In this document: positions 9,534 to 19,346 of the stretch, piece after piece
Numbering within the stretch: position 1 is the stretch's first letter
Layout of the letters: each line of letters begins with the position of its first letter
Made by a program: the position numbers and the translations under genes
Assembly: GCF_900182915.1 (NCBI RefSeq)
Contig: NZ_FXUG01000007.1
Span: 248,001-312,000 of the forward strand
Source of the DNA: Neorhodopirellula lusitana
GTDB lineage: Bacteria > Planctomycetota > Planctomycetia > Pirellulales > Pirellulaceae
Reading direction: 5' to 3'
Length of the DNA stretch: 64,000 nucleotides
Notes under the pieces: model-generated
The model's input: only the letters and a program-made list of their open reading frames with translations
Databases searched by the model: none
What the model was told of the DNA's origin: nothing

Positions 9534-9907
9534 AAACAACGAGCCTGCCACCCAAGCCGCACGGCCATTCGGTCGTGAGTTTCACCCCCTGATCCTTGCC
9601 TGTCCCCAAGCGTCAGTGCTTCGCCCAGACTGGAACATGGGTTAGCCATCCTGCCCGCCATCCTTGCTCCGCGGAAATCGCAGGCAAGAAGCAAACGCCG
9701 CGACAAGGACCACTCAAGATCCATCTAGGAATGACGCACCATTGGTGCGTCAACATTTGGCTTGAGGGTTGGTGGAAGCAGAGGCCTCGCATCCCTGCCG
9801 CTAGAAACGCAGCGGAACGATGCACGCCGTCCAGGCTCACCCCAACCTCAAAAGCAGCCAAAGCACTATCGAGTTTCGCTAGGTAGCGTGACTCGACCGG
9901 GCATCAT
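9534..9907. other. Convergent intergenic region between map and ftsH
   Basis: 374 bp between two convergent genes. Apart from a perfect short hairpin at 9732-9752 I see nothing. Small frames on both strands lack protein-like character. Confidence 0.55.
9732..9752. repeat. Perfect 10-bp stem hairpin between convergent genes
   Basis: The sequence TGACGCACCA, one T, then its exact reverse complement forms a 21-bp palindrome. No T-tract follows on either strand, so a classical terminator is not clear. A related fragment, TTGACGCACC, occurs near 14454, which suggests a dispersed element rather than a gene-specific signal. Confidence 0.6.
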
Positions 9908-12136
9908 TCAACCTTGGGATTGCCCAGTCTCTTCCGGCTCACGATGGACGATCTTAGCTTTCGGTTTTTCGTTGACCGTTCCAGGCACCAACCAAGGCCC
10001 CGAGCTGTGCTCTTTGATCAACCGCATCAACTCTTCACTGTCGATCGCTTCGACTTCCAGCAATCGCTGAGTCACCGCTTCCAACACGTTGCGACGCTGC
10101 TGCAAGATCTCGCGTGTTTGCGTCAGCATGTCTTCGACAATCCGTGACACTTCCTTGTCGATCATCTTGGCCATTTCTTCGCTGTGCATGACCTGGTACT
10201 CGCCACCACCTGATCCCGCCAAGAAAGGCGAACGCGTGTTGCGACGCAAGTTGATCCGACCAATGCGGCTCATCCCGTAGTCCATCACCATGCTGCGAGC
10301 CGTTTCGGTGCACCGTTCCAAGTCGTTTTGGGCACCCGTACTGATGTCCTGGAACACCATCTCTTCCGCCAGCGTTCCTGCCAACATCACCTTCATTTGG
10401 CTTTCCAGTTCGGATTTGGTCATCAAGAACCGCTCCGATTCCGGACGCTGCATCATGTAACCCAGTGCTGCTAGGCCTCTCGGAATGATGCTGACCTTGT
10501 GCACCGGATCAGTGTTCGGCAATGCCGCGGCGACAATCGCGTGGCCCGATTCGTGATAGGCGACGCGGATCTTTTCGTCCTCGTTCATCACCCGATTCTT
10601 CTTTTCAAGTCCAGCCGTCACGCGTTCGACGGCGTCATTGAACTCGTCCATCCCGACTGCACTCTTGCCGTTTCGGGCTGCCAACAGAGCAGCTTCGTTG
10701 ACCAGGTTGGCCAGGTCCGCACCCACGAAACCGCTGGTAATCGAAGCGATCCCCTTCAGCTCCACTCCTTCGTCCAGCTTCACGTTCTTGACGTGCACTG
10801 ACAAGATCTTTTCGCGTCCCGCAACATCAGGCCGATCGACCAAAACGTGCCGGTCAAAACGTCCCGGACGCAACAACGCAGGGTCCAGTGTTTCAGGCCG
10901 GTTGGTCGCGGCGACCACGATCACGCCAGCGTTGGCATCGAACCCGTCCATCTCGACCAGCAACGCATTCAACGTTTGCTCACGTTCGTCATGCCCGCCG
11001 ACCGCGTTCCCGCTGCGACTTTTGCCCAACGCATCGAGCTCGTCGATGAAGATGATGCACGGCGCACGCTGCACCGCTTGCTGGAACATGTCCCGCACAC
11101 GAGCGGCACCGACGCCGACAAACATTTCAACGAAATCGCTACCCGACAAGCTGAAGAACGGCACGCTCGCTTCACCTGCAATCGCCTTGGCCAGCAACGT
11201 TTTTCCGGTCCCGGGGGGCCCCACCAACAGCACGCCCTTGGGAATCCGCCCGCCTAAAGCTTGATACTTTTCACTCGCTCGCAAGAAGTCCACAACCTCT
11301 TGCACTTCGTCGACCGCCTCATCGATCCCAGCCACGTCCTCAAACGTGATCGGCAGATCATCTTCGCTGTACAGTTTTCCACGGCTGCGCGAGAACGACA
11401 TCGGCGACCCCACGCCTCCGATACGTCGGAGCATCACGATGCCGAGTGCCACCAAGACCCCGATCATTAACAGTTCGGGCCAATGATTTTCCAGGAAACG
11501 GCTGGGACGATCGTTGTCCCACTGAACGCCCGAACGATCCAACAAATCAACCAACTCAGCAGCGATCGCATCGTTGGGATAACCGCGGATGGTCAGGAAT
11601 TCCACTTCCTTGGTTTCTGATCTTTTTTGGCCGTCCTTGTCCGCCACGACTCGGGAATCGATCACCCCGGTGATTCGGTCGTCGGCGAGCAAGATGTTTC
11701 GCGGGCGGCTGTATTCGACCGTGTAACTTTGGTCAGCCGCCGCAACAGTGATCTTGGCCTCCGAACCGGCCGACGAATTCGCCGCGCCAGCCTGACCCGA
11801 TTCACCAGCCGTGCCCGATGACTGGCCGTTCCCGCTCGAACCCGAATCCGCTGCAAAATTGTTGGCGTTGCCTGCCCGGCTTCCAGCTTGGCCGGCTTCC
11901 TGGCCAGAACCCTCAGCAGGCTTTGTCGCCGATGCGGCCAGCGCCTCGTTCTGTTCCGCGGCCAGGGTCAGCAAACGCTTCAGTTGCGGGTAGGGCAATC
12001 GCTTTCGCGTATCGGACACCAAAAACGCACTGATCAAGACCGCAGCGGTGATCGCGATCAGGACCAACCAGATATTCCCGGTGCCGCGATTCTCGGATGA
12101 GGGGCGGTTTGATTTTGGTTTTGGTTTTTCGCTCAT
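9908..12136 (-). CDS. ftsH: ATP-dependent zinc metalloprotease FtsH
   Basis: A 742-residue inner-membrane AAA+ protease that degrades misfolded membrane and regulatory proteins. There is an N-terminal transmembrane helix at about 21-40 and a second at about 220-236, with the periplasmic domain between. The AAA module has Walker A GPPGTGKT at 306-313, Walker [10 protein letters not shown] at 361-369 and the second region of homology [19 protein letters not shown] at 411-429. The protease site is HESGH at 528-532. Unusually, the periplasmic segment carries an Ala/Gly/Ser-rich linker of about 60 residues (70-127) before the conserved part, making the protein about 100 residues longer than E. coli FtsH. 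The gene is monocistronic by spacing and divergent from dxr. Confidence 0.97.
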   Translation of the reverse strand: MSEKPKPKSNRPSSENRGTGNIWLVLIAITAAVLISAFLVSDTRKRLPYPQLKRLLTLAAEQNEALAASATKPAEGSGQEAGQAGSRAGNANNFAADSGSSGNGQSSGTAGESGQAGAANSSAGSEAKITVAAADQSYTVEYSRPRNILLADDRITGVIDSRVVADKDGQKRSETKEVEFLTIRGYPNDAIAAELVDLLDRSGVQWDNDRPSRFLENHWPELLMIGVLVALGIVMLRRIGGVGSPMSFSRSRGKLYSEDDLPITFEDVAGIDEAVDEVQEVVDFLRASEKYQALGGRIPKGVLLVGPPGTGKTLLAKAIAGEASVPFFSLSGSDFVEMFVGVGAARVRDMFQQAVQRAPCIIFIDELDALGKSRSGNAVGGHDEREQTLNALLVEMDGFDANAGVIVVAATNRPETLDPALLRPGRFDRHVLVDRPDVAGREKILSVHVKNVKLDEGVELKGIASITSGFVGADLANLVNEAALLAARNGKSAVGMDEFNDAVERVTAGLEKKNRVMNEDEKIRVAYHESGHAIVAAALPNTDPVHKVSIIPRGLAALGYMMQRPESERFLMTKSELESQMKVMLAGTLAEEMVFQDISTGAQNDLERCTETARSMVMDYGMSRIGRINLRRNTRSPFLAGSGGGEYQVMHSEEMAKMIDKEVSRIVEDMLTQTREILQQRRNVLEAVTQRLLEVEAIDSEELMRLIKEHSSGPWLVPGTVNEKPKAKIVHREPEETGQSQG

Positions 12137-12563
12137 TAGAAACGTTTGATTTTTTCAAGTGAATGAGGTGAAGAGATTGTCGCTGGAACAAGTTCGAAGT
12201 TAGTCGCCCGTCGCCAGATCACCTGACCACCAGTCTGGTGGCCATCTGAAAACCAGTGATCGGCTTCCAGGCATGCCAATTATCCGGATTGTGATCGGCT
12301 ATTCCGTTTGGGATCGTCGTATTCGGATTGTGACGCCGGGCGAGTTGGGCCATCATACCGGCCCGTCTAACGAACTAGCCGGTCACACCAACTGGCCCGC
12401 CCGGCTAAGCCTGGCCCCAATTGACGCCCAAAGTAGCCGATCTCGCAAGCAAGCCAAATGCTGCAACGCTGACTCCAGCGGTTGAAGTCGGAATCATAGG
12501 GACGAATCGGGGACAAAAAAGGTTTGGTCGTCCATTTTTGCCTCCCGCCGTTCTGACTCGCTT
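12137..12563. promoter_or_regulatory. Divergent intergenic region between ftsH and dxr
   Basis: 427 bp that must hold both promoters. A perfect hairpin, CCACCAG-T-CTGGTGG, lies at 12227-12241, about 90 bp from the ftsH start; it could be an operator or part of a leader, but no factor can be named. The remaining sequence shows no recognised motif. Confidence 0.4.
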
Positions 12564-14093
12564 TTGTCCGATTCAACGCACAACAACGATACACCGCCTT
12601 CCGAGCCCGGGACTTCCGTGCCCCCGTCTTCTGTATCCCCGACTTCTGTTTCATCGTCTTCGGTAGCTTCAACTGACGTTACAGCGTCATCCGCTACCAC
12701 GCCAATCGATGCTCGTCCGCAACCCGCGGCGATTTCAGGGGCCGAGTCAACGGGCTCGGTCCGTGGCGGCGGTCGCGTTGCGATCTTAGGTGCGACAGGT
12801 AGTATCGGGACAGCCACGCTGGACGTGATTCGTTCGCTTCGGCAATGCGATCCGGAATCCGATTGGCGGGCATGGTCAATCTCAGGCCACAGCCGTATCG
12901 ACTCGCTGTCACGTTTGGCGGCTGAATCGGCGCCGCTTCCCGAAACCGTGGTGGTTTCTGACGAAAGTCGCCGGGCTGAAGCGGACACCTGTTGGAAGAA
13001 CCTGAATTTGCAGGGCCGATGCCGGTTGGATTTCGGCCCCGAGGCACTCGTTCGTGCGGCGACCGCTCCCGAAGTCGACACCGTCGTCGCCTCCATCGTC
13101 GGCCGAGCTGGACTGGAAAGCACGCTCGAAGCCGTCCGCGCGGGCAAGCGAGTCGGCCTGGCAAACAAAGAAACCCTGGTGGTCGCTGGCCCGGTCGTCA
13201 CCCAGGCCGCCGCGGAAAGCGGTTCGGAGCTATTGCCCATCGACAGTGAGCACTCCGCGATTTACCAATGCTTGGCCGAGTCACGACATCTCGCCGCCCG
13301 CTCGGCAGAATCAGTCGATCCCCGGCCAAATCCAGCACAATCCCTGTCAAGCTCGCCTGCGGATCGGGCTGATTCGCTCAACAGCGGCAACTCGGCCGAG
13401 GATTCGTTTTCACGCCGTTTTCCCGGCGTTCGGCGGCTGATCCTGACCGCCAGTGGTGGCCCGTTTCGCGATGCCACGACCCAACAGATGCGTGACGCGA
13501 CGCCTGCCCAGGCGCTCAACCATCCGACCTGGGACATGGGCCAAAAGATCACGATCGATTCCGCCACGATGATGAACAAGGCGCTGGAGATCATTGAAGC
13601 AAAATGGCTTTTCGACGTGCCGGCGGATCGAATCGAGGTCGTCATTCACCCTCAATCGATCATCCACTCGCTGGTCGAGTTCGAAGACGGCAGCGTGATT
13701 GCCCAACTCAGCCCGCCGGACATGCGGCTTCCCATTCAATACGCCCTGACTCACCCAAATCGCCTACCTTGTCCATCCCCAGTTTTGGATCGTCAAAAAC
13801 CCTGGGAAATGTCGCTTCTTCCCGCCGATCACGAGCGGTTCCCCGGGCTTTCTCTCGGGTTTGAAGTTGCCAAAGTCGGCGGAACAGCCGGCGTCGTGGT
13901 CAACGGAGCCAACGAGATCGCGGTTCCTCTGTTCCTGGAGGGCAAAATTCGCTTTACTGACATCGTCGAACTTTGCCGTCAAACGCTGCGTTCTCATAAT
14001 CATGAGAGCTCACCGAGTTTGTCCCGTTTGCTGGAACTGGACGCCTGGTCCCGTGAACACGCGAGCGGGCTAGCGGCCAAGATCCACATTTAA
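12564..14093 (+). CDS. dxr: 1-deoxy-D-xylulose 5-phosphate reductoisomerase
   Basis: The enzyme converts DXP to 2-C-methyl-D-erythritol 4-phosphate, the second step of the MEP isoprenoid pathway, with NADPH and a divalent metal. The NADPH-binding motif GATGSIG is near residue 76. LANKETLV and DSEHSAIYQCL mark the central domain, followed by LTASGGPFR and NHPTWDMGQKITIDSATMMNKALEIIEAKWLF. At 509 residues it is about 100 longer than usual: the first roughly 65 residues are Ser/Thr/Pro-rich, and about 50 Ser/Arg-rich residues sit between SEHSAIYQCLAES and RRLILTASGG. No ATG exists in frame upstream, so TTG 12564 is taken as the start; the mature enzyme may begin further in. It precedes rseP, as in many bacteria where dxr and rseP are linked. 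Confidence 0.93.
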   Translation: MSDSTHNNDTPPSEPGTSVPPSSVSPTSVSSSSVASTDVTASSATTPIDARPQPAAISGAESTGSVRGGGRVAILGATGSIGTATLDVIRSLRQCDPESDWRAWSISGHSRIDSLSRLAAESAPLPETVVVSDESRRAEADTCWKNLNLQGRCRLDFGPEALVRAATAPEVDTVVASIVGRAGLESTLEAVRAGKRVGLANKETLVVAGPVVTQAAAESGSELLPIDSEHSAIYQCLAESRHLAARSAESVDPRPNPAQSLSSSPADRADSLNSGNSAEDSFSRRFPGVRRLILTASGGPFRDATTQQMRDATPAQALNHPTWDMGQKITIDSATMMNKALEIIEAKWLFDVPADRIEVVIHPQSIIHSLVEFEDGSVIAQLSPPDMRLPIQYALTHPNRLPCPSPVLDRQKPWEMSLLPADHERFPGLSLGFEVAKVGGTAGVVVNGANEIAVPLFLEGKIRFTDIVELCRQTLRSHNHESSPSLSRLLELDAWSREHASGLAAKIHI

Positions 14094-14532
14094 GGAATTG
14101 CCCCCAATAAGCTGCCCGATTCTGCCGTAGCCGATGTCGCCAGACTTCGGGCAAACGCGGCTTTGCATGATGATGCCCCAACTTGGGTAATTCCAGCGAC
14201 GGATCTTACCGGGATGATTCCTTAAAACTGGCCTACCTCCATTTTCCAGCCCACACCTTGCCAAGAGTGGCTGTTGCAGTGCGAACCAGTAGCCAAACCA
14301 CTATTCGACAAGTTCCAAACGCGATACCAACCCAGACCACCTGAACAACCCTGACAATTGTTCTACACTCACCGCCCCACGCTCAAACGCCCCACGCTGC
14401 GTCTCGGTCCTAACAAGTGGCCTACACTACACCCTAGACCCTAGCGTCTTGATTGACGCACCCCAGATCATCTCCATTTGAAGCCCGCTTCGGCTTGGCT
14501 TGCATTCATTACCCTTTGGTTCACCACGATTC
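14094..14532. other. Intergenic region before rseP, with half of dispersed repeat B
   Basis: 439 bp without a convincing gene. At 14126-14150 there is one arm of the dispersed repeat B (beginning CGTAGCCGATGTCGCCAGAC); the usual inverted partner is not seen nearby. The rest is unremarkable and probably includes the rseP promoter. Confidence 0.55.
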
Positions 14533-16770
14533 ATGTCATCGTTTGATAGTTCGTTCTTTTCTCTGCTGTTGGCCGCCACTGAAGAACCCAGCGCGATGTG
14601 GTCACTGCTGACATCAACGTGGCTGTGGACCAAGGTCGCCTTGGGGATTGGCCTGGTGATCTTCGTTCACGAGCTCGGCCACTTTTTGGCCGCCAAGCTG
14701 TTCGGCGTGAAGTGCGAGAAGTTCTATATTGGTTTCGACGTTCCAATCCAAATTGGCCCGATCAAATTCCCGCGTACGCTGGGCAAGTTCACCTACGGCG
14801 AGACCGAATACGGCATCGGGATCATCCCGCTAGGCGGCTACGTCAAGATGCTCGGCCAGGACGATGATCCTCGCAAAGCGGAAGAAGAAGCCAAGCGAAT
14901 CCGGCTCGCACAAGAAGCGGGCGATGACAACGTGGGTCCGCCCGCTTTGGATCCGCGGAGTTACCCCGCCAAAACCGTCTGGCAGCGGATGATCATCATC
15001 AGCGCGGGCGTGGTCATGAACGTGATCACCGGCGTGCTTTTCGCAGCAATCGCGTATTTCTACGGTGTTCCCTACACTCCGGCGATCGTGGGCGGCGTCA
15101 CTCCTGGCGGTCCCGCATGGCAAGCCGGAATCGAGCCCGGCGGCCAAGTGGTGTCCGTCGCGGACCTGCCCGATGACGACCAACTTCACTTCAATGAAAT
15201 GAAGCTGGCGATCATGACCGAGGGCATGGACACCCCCGAAGAACCAATTGATGTCCGGCTTTCCTACGGCAGCGAGACTCGCGACTATCAACTCACGCCT
15301 CAATCCCACCCGCTCGAGCCGAGCCTGCGATTGATCGGGATTCACGGTCCTACCGGCACGAAGCTGACTCAAAAACTGTTCGCAATGCCCAACAGTTCGG
15401 CAGCGAAAGTCTTGACCGACGATGACTCGGAAGCCGAAATCATCGCGTTTAACGGCAAATCGCTGGATGAGTCGGCGTTGATGCCGATCACTCCCGTTCT
15501 TAGCGAAATCGTCAGCTCACCGAGCGAGCCGATCGAGATGACGCTGGTGACTTCCGCTGGCGATCAACGAAAAGTCACACTCGCGCCGCAACCGGAGAAA
15601 GATTTCGGTCTACGATTCGCCGTCGGCGAAATCACCGCATTAATCAAAGGCGGCCCTGCTGAAAAAGCCGGGATGAAGCTCGGTGACACCATCGTCGCAG
15701 TCGACGGTGACCAGGATCTCGACGCGTACTCGATGCTGCTTCGAAACTGGATTCCAGGCACTGCTGTCCAGCTAACGGTTCGTCGCGGTACCGGTACCGA
15801 TGCGGTCGACAAGACACTGTCAGTCGTCCCCACCGCCGCCGTTCAAACCAAATCGCCTGTCTCGGAACTCGGCGACACGATGGGCATCCAGGCACTCGGC
15901 TTGGCTTACGCCCCCACCGCAACGGTGATCGCACTGACGGGAACAGACGCTGAACAAGACGTCAGCCTGCAATCGGCGGATGGCAAGTTGACCAGCGATG
16001 GCAAATCAAACTCCGACGATGAAGCCGGTTCCGCTAGCCAGACCGCCGACGCGAAAGCAACGTTGAAGGTCGGCGATGTGATTCGCGAAGTGCGGATTCG
16101 TTTTCCTGACGCGAATTCTCGCCAGTCGTTGGCCGATTCACTCGGTGAAGAAACGATTAAGTTGCTGACCAAGGGCTGGGAACTCGGTCCTTCCATGCCG
16201 CTGGGTGTTTTAATGGAGACCATCCAGGTTCTGCCCGTCGGCACCGAGGTCATTGTGACCGGCACACGTCCGCCCGAAGGGGATGTTGTTGAATCAACGC
16301 TGCTAATTCGTCAATCCGATCGATTCTGGTACGACCGCGGGATCAATTTCGCATCCGTCGACGCGATCCAAACCGCCGATTCGTTCTCCGGTGCACTGGC
16401 ACTCGGTTGGCGTGAAGGCGTGCGTCGACTCGGCAATGTGGGGCGTTTCCTGGGCATGTTGATCACCGGCAAGGTCCAACCGAAGTTCTTAGGCGGCCCA
16501 ATCCGGATCGCACAAATGGCCAGCTACGAAGCCGAGCGAGGCATCTCCGCCCAACTGCTTTTCCTGACCATGCTCAGTATGAACCTGGCGATCTTGAACT
16601 TCCTGCCGATCCCCGCCCTGGATGGTGGCCACATGATGTTCCTAATCGCCGAGGCAATCCGCGGCAAGCGAGTCGACGAGGCCCTCGAAATGCGACTCAC
16701 CTTCGCGGGTGTCTTAGCCCTGCTGGCCCTGATGATCTTCGTCTTCGCCAACGATATCCTGCATCTCTAA
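14533..16770 (+). CDS. rseP: Site-2 (RIP) zinc metalloprotease, RseP-like
   Basis: A 745-residue membrane protease of family M50B that performs intramembrane cleavage in regulated proteolysis, typically of anti-sigma factors. ATG 14533 is chosen over an in-frame TTG at 14500. The zinc site HELGH is at residues 46-50 in the first transmembrane helix (LGIGLVIFVHELGHFLAAKLF). The second metal-ligand motif, in NFLPIPALDGGHMMFLIAEA, is near residue 692. PDZ-like modules lie between: about 200-230 (GGVTPGGPAWQAGIEPGG) and about 365-400 (ALIKGGPAEKAGMKLGDTIV). The protein is much longer than E. coli RseP (450 residues) because of extended PDZ and linker sequence, common in planctomycetes. Its substrate here may be an anti-sigma protein, but that is inference. 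Confidence 0.94.
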   Translation: MSSFDSSFFSLLLAATEEPSAMWSLLTSTWLWTKVALGIGLVIFVHELGHFLAAKLFGVKCEKFYIGFDVPIQIGPIKFPRTLGKFTYGETEYGIGIIPLGGYVKMLGQDDDPRKAEEEAKRIRLAQEAGDDNVGPPALDPRSYPAKTVWQRMIIISAGVVMNVITGVLFAAIAYFYGVPYTPAIVGGVTPGGPAWQAGIEPGGQVVSVADLPDDDQLHFNEMKLAIMTEGMDTPEEPIDVRLSYGSETRDYQLTPQSHPLEPSLRLIGIHGPTGTKLTQKLFAMPNSSAAKVLTDDDSEAEIIAFNGKSLDESALMPITPVLSEIVSSPSEPIEMTLVTSAGDQRKVTLAPQPEKDFGLRFAVGEITALIKGGPAEKAGMKLGDTIVAVDGDQDLDAYSMLLRNWIPGTAVQLTVRRGTGTDAVDKTLSVVPTAAVQTKSPVSELGDTMGIQALGLAYAPTATVIALTGTDAEQDVSLQSADGKLTSDGKSNSDDEAGSASQTADAKATLKVGDVIREVRIRFPDANSRQSLADSLGEETIKLLTKGWELGPSMPLGVLMETIQVLPVGTEVIVTGTRPPEGDVVESTLLIRQSDRFWYDRGINFASVDAIQTADSFSGALALGWREGVRRLGNVGRFLGMLITGKVQPKFLGGPIRIAQMASYEAERGISAQLLFLTMLSMNLAILNFLPIPALDGGHMMFLIAEAIRGKRVDEALEMRLTFAGVLALLALMIFVFANDILHL

Positions 16771-16791
16771 GCCCGGCATGCTCCCCCCCCT

Positions 16792-16817
16792 CGTTCCCAA
16801 GCTCCCGCCTGGGAACG
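16792..16817. repeat. Dispersed hairpin, CGTTCCCA arms
   Basis: CGTTCCCA and TGGGAACG form an 8-bp stem around a 10-nt loop, just after the rseP stop and a run of eight C. The sequence resembles a short hairpin repeat common in planctomycete and cyanobacterial intergenic DNA. It lacks a T-tract, so termination is possible but not shown. Confidence 0.6.
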
Positions 16818-16870
16818 CCTGCCCCAGAGGCCCCCACCTCCCAGCCGCAACGCCACTTAAGGCACAACCC

Positions 16871-17128
16871 TGAGCCGCTTGGCGCTAGCTGCGGGTATTA
16901 GAGAGCGTGAGCCGCAACGCGCTAGCGGCGGGTATCAGAGAAAAAGTGAGCCACTACACGTCAGCAGCTCGCATCACAGCAAGTGAGCCGCTTTGGCGCT
17001 AGCCGCGGGTATCAAACAACGTCAGCCGCAGGAACAGGTACCAGAGTGCCTCAGCCGCAACGCGCTAGCGGCGGGTATCAGAGCAAGGTTCCCAAAGCAA
17101 AACCGGCGGCTAGGGCCTTGCCGCTCAA
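16871..17128. repeat. Tandem array of repeat A (REP-like, CGCTAGC core) with terminal inverted copy
   Basis: Six head-to-tail degenerate copies of a unit of the type TGAGCCGCAACGCGCTAGCG + GCGGGTATCAGAG begin near 16871, 16908, 16946, 16984, 17021 and 17050, a 37-38 bp period for most steps. An inverted copy (ACCGGCGGCTAGGGCCTTGC + CGCTCAA) lies at 17102-17128. Each unit has imperfect dyad symmetry around GCTAGC with CCGC/GCGG arms. There are no unique spacers, so it is not a CRISPR array. The same unit recurs elsewhere in the window (21.8-22.4, 44.9-45.4, 49.1 and 56.8 kb). Confidence 0.85.
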
Positions 17129-17569
17129 GAATTTTGGAACAGCACCAAGCCTCGCCCAACCAGCCACCAACGCTGCACAACCTGCAAGCTTCTTCCCAGG
17201 CGACACCTTCTCCAACGCCTAGCCGCTCCAACCGCCACCCTCCGGCGCGTCCGTCCTGGCTCCCGTCGGTCGCAACGATTAGTCGAACCGTACTGCGTTC
17301 CCGTCTTCACGTTGGCGAATTACCGTGTTCGGTCATTGCAAAGACACGAACCGTGAATGATGCTTTGGTTCCTGCAAAACAGCCACCGGCCCTAAGGCCC
17401 AAGACGCTTTGTAGTTAACCAACACCCCCTCTTCCGATTCCCAAACGAAGACGGTCACACCAAGAGATTTTCAATCTCAACGTGTCACCCAAGGGGACGA
17501 AGTCCGCGCTAATCGCAGCAGTTCGGGACTTCACACGACCTGATTGAGTATTTTCAGGTCCAAGTTGGA

Positions 17570-18982
17570 ATGCCCATTTGCACCATGAAACCACCACCCA
17601 AACCAGTAAGCGTTCCCATGAGCTCCAGCTCCTTGTCGAATACTGCCGTCCAGTCCTGCTCCGACTTCAATAGCAAGATCCAGGACAAGTCCGCCACCAT
17701 CAGCGTGGTTGGGCTTGGTTACGTCGGCCTTCCCCTAGCACTTGCCTACTCCGGTGGCGGCTACAACACCGTAGGCTTCGACATCGATGAACTCAAGACC
17801 ACAGCTATCAACAGCGGCAAGAGCTACATCAAACATATCGCTGCGGACACGATTGCCACCGGAGTCGCCTCTGGCAAATTAGCCGCCACCACCGATTTTA
17901 AACAAATCCGTGAAGTGGACGCTGTGATCCTGTGCGTTCCCACACCGCTTGACGAACACTTCGAACCTGACCTGTCGTACGTCGTCAGTACCATCGAAGC
18001 CATCCTGCCGCACTTGCGACCAGGTCAAACGATCAGCTTGGAAAGCACAACCTATCCCGGCACCACCGAAGAAGAACTGGTGTCCCGGATCCAGAAAGCG
18101 GGCTTCGAAGTCGGCACCGACATTTTCGTTGTCTACTCGCCTGAACGAGAAGATCCCGGCAACCCCGAGTTCGCTGCGACGAACATTCCTAAAGTCGTCG
18201 GCGGTCACACCCCCGCGTGCCTGGAAGCTGGCAAAGCACTTTACGGCAGCGTCTTCGATCAAGTGGTTCCGGTTAGCTCCACCAAGGTCGCTGAACTCAC
18301 CAAACTGCTCGAGAACATTTATCGCAGCGTCAACATCGGCTTGGTGAACGAACTCAAAGTCGTCGCCGACGAAATGGGCATCGACATTTGGGAAGTGATC
18401 CAAGCGGCCAGCACCAAACCGTTCGGCTTCAAAGCGTTCTACCCCGGTCCTGGACTCGGTGGTCACTGCATCCCCATCGACCCGTTTTACCTGACGTGGA
18501 AGGCTCGGGAGTTCGGCGTGCACACGCGATTCATTGAACTGGCCGGTGAAATTAATCGTGCGATGCCAACCCACGTGGTTCGCCGATGTGCCGATGCACT
18601 CAACGAACAAAAGAAGTCCGTCAACGGCAGCAAGATCCTGCTGATCGGACTCGCTTACAAACCCAACGTGGACGACGATCGTGAATCGCCTTCCTACGAA
18701 CTGCTCGAACGCCTTACCGCTCAAGGCGCCTCGGTCAGCTACCACGACCCCTACGTTCCAGTGATTCGTCCTTCACGCGAACACTCCCACTGGGCTGGCA
18801 CTCCCAGCGTCGATTGGAACCAAGAAACCATCGCCGACTTCGACCTCGTGTTGATCTCCACCTGGCACGAATGCCTCGACATCAACGAACTTGCAAGTTG
18901 GTCGAACTACATCGTCGACACCCGCAACGCCACTGCGTCACTCCCCGAAGAAATTCGCAAAACCAAAGTCCTAAAGGCATAA
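17570..18982 (+). CDS. UDP-N-acetylhexosamine 6-dehydrogenase (UDP-glucose/GDP-mannose dehydrogenase family)
   Basis: A 470-residue NAD-dependent enzyme oxidising C6 of a nucleotide sugar to a carboxylate, cytosolic, supplying uronic acids for polysaccharide. The Rossmann motif VVGLGYVGLPLA is near residue 45. The central domain has LESTTYPGTTEEEL and VYSPEREDPGN. The catalytic Cys300 sits in GPGLGGHCIPIDP, and the C-terminal domain has LLIGLAYKPNVDDDRESPSYELLE. The ST(T)YPGTTEE and GHCIPIDPFYLTWKARE patterns favour the WbpA/WecC type, acting on UDP-GlcNAc or UDP-ManNAc, over plain UDP-glucose dehydrogenase. Starts at 17570, 17585 and 17618 are all possible; the first 45 residues are poorly conserved. 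It is the first gene of the nucleotide-sugar group. Downstream WbpB/D/E-like enzymes are not visible here. Confidence 0.9.
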   Translation: MPICTMKPPPKPVSVPMSSSSLSNTAVQSCSDFNSKIQDKSATISVVGLGYVGLPLALAYSGGGYNTVGFDIDELKTTAINSGKSYIKHIAADTIATGVASGKLAATTDFKQIREVDAVILCVPTPLDEHFEPDLSYVVSTIEAILPHLRPGQTISLESTTYPGTTEEELVSRIQKAGFEVGTDIFVVYSPEREDPGNPEFAATNIPKVVGGHTPACLEAGKALYGSVFDQVVPVSSTKVAELTKLLENIYRSVNIGLVNELKVVADEMGIDIWEVIQAASTKPFGFKAFYPGPGLGGHCIPIDPFYLTWKAREFGVHTRFIELAGEINRAMPTHVVRRCADALNEQKKSVNGSKILLIGLAYKPNVDDDRESPSYELLERLTAQGASVSYHDPYVPVIRPSREHSHWAGTPSVDWNQETIADFDLVLISTWHECLDINELASWSNYIVDTRNATASLPEEIRKTKVLKA

Positions 18983-19346
18983 CTGTTGGAGTCAAGGCTT
19001 CAGCCGACCTAACTAGCAACGAGGTCTTCGCTAGAAGATGACGATTCTCATAAGTTCTTTCCCTTTGCTCGGGCAATCGAAGTCTTGTCATGAATGGTCC
19101 GGACATGCGATTGGCAAGAGTAGAACGATTGTCCTCAATCGTTTGGAATCATCCTGTAGCATGCAAACCCCAAGCGATTGCGACAATCGCTCTACAGTGA
19201 AGTCTGCAAACACGAACCACAGTCACAGGTCCGATTGCTCACGCCCACGAGCGAGCAGCGTGAACCCTAGCTCGACACCCCCTCACGTTCGAGTCTTTCG
19301 AAACGACCGTAGTGAAACCGACACAGACTAGCACCTAGCAAATTCC
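18983..19346. other. Intergenic region with a dispersed hairpin
   Basis: 364 bp between the dehydrogenase and rfbB. It contains the hairpin element at 19113-19146 and a related weaker one around 19173-19192 (AGCGATTG/CAATCGCT arms). No gene is supported. Confidence 0.6.
19113..19146. repeat. 34-bp hairpin element, identical copy at 39785-39818 in opposite orientation
   Basis: The arms AACGATTG and CAATCGTT surround TCCT. The 34-bp segment starting GGCAAGAGTAGAACGATTGT is found as an exact reverse complement at 39785-39818, about 20.6 kb away, so the two copies bracket most of the polysaccharide genes. Confidence 0.8.

Larger units (their letters stand above)
16771..17569. other. Repeat-rich intergenic region after rseP
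   Basis: About 800 bp without a credible gene. It holds a GTTCCCA/TGGGAAC hairpin (16792-16817) and an array of repeat A copies (16871-17128). The last 440 bp show no clear features and presumably contain the promoter for the polysaccharide locus. Confidence 0.65.

Noticed and set aside
8757-9551. 264-residue minus-strand frame opposite map
   Set aside because: It is the antisense shadow of a clearly functional map gene and has no family motifs.
16871-17128. Possible CRISPR array from the regular 37-38 bp repeats
   Set aside because: Units are contiguous and degenerate with no unique spacers of constant length, and no cas genes are in the window.
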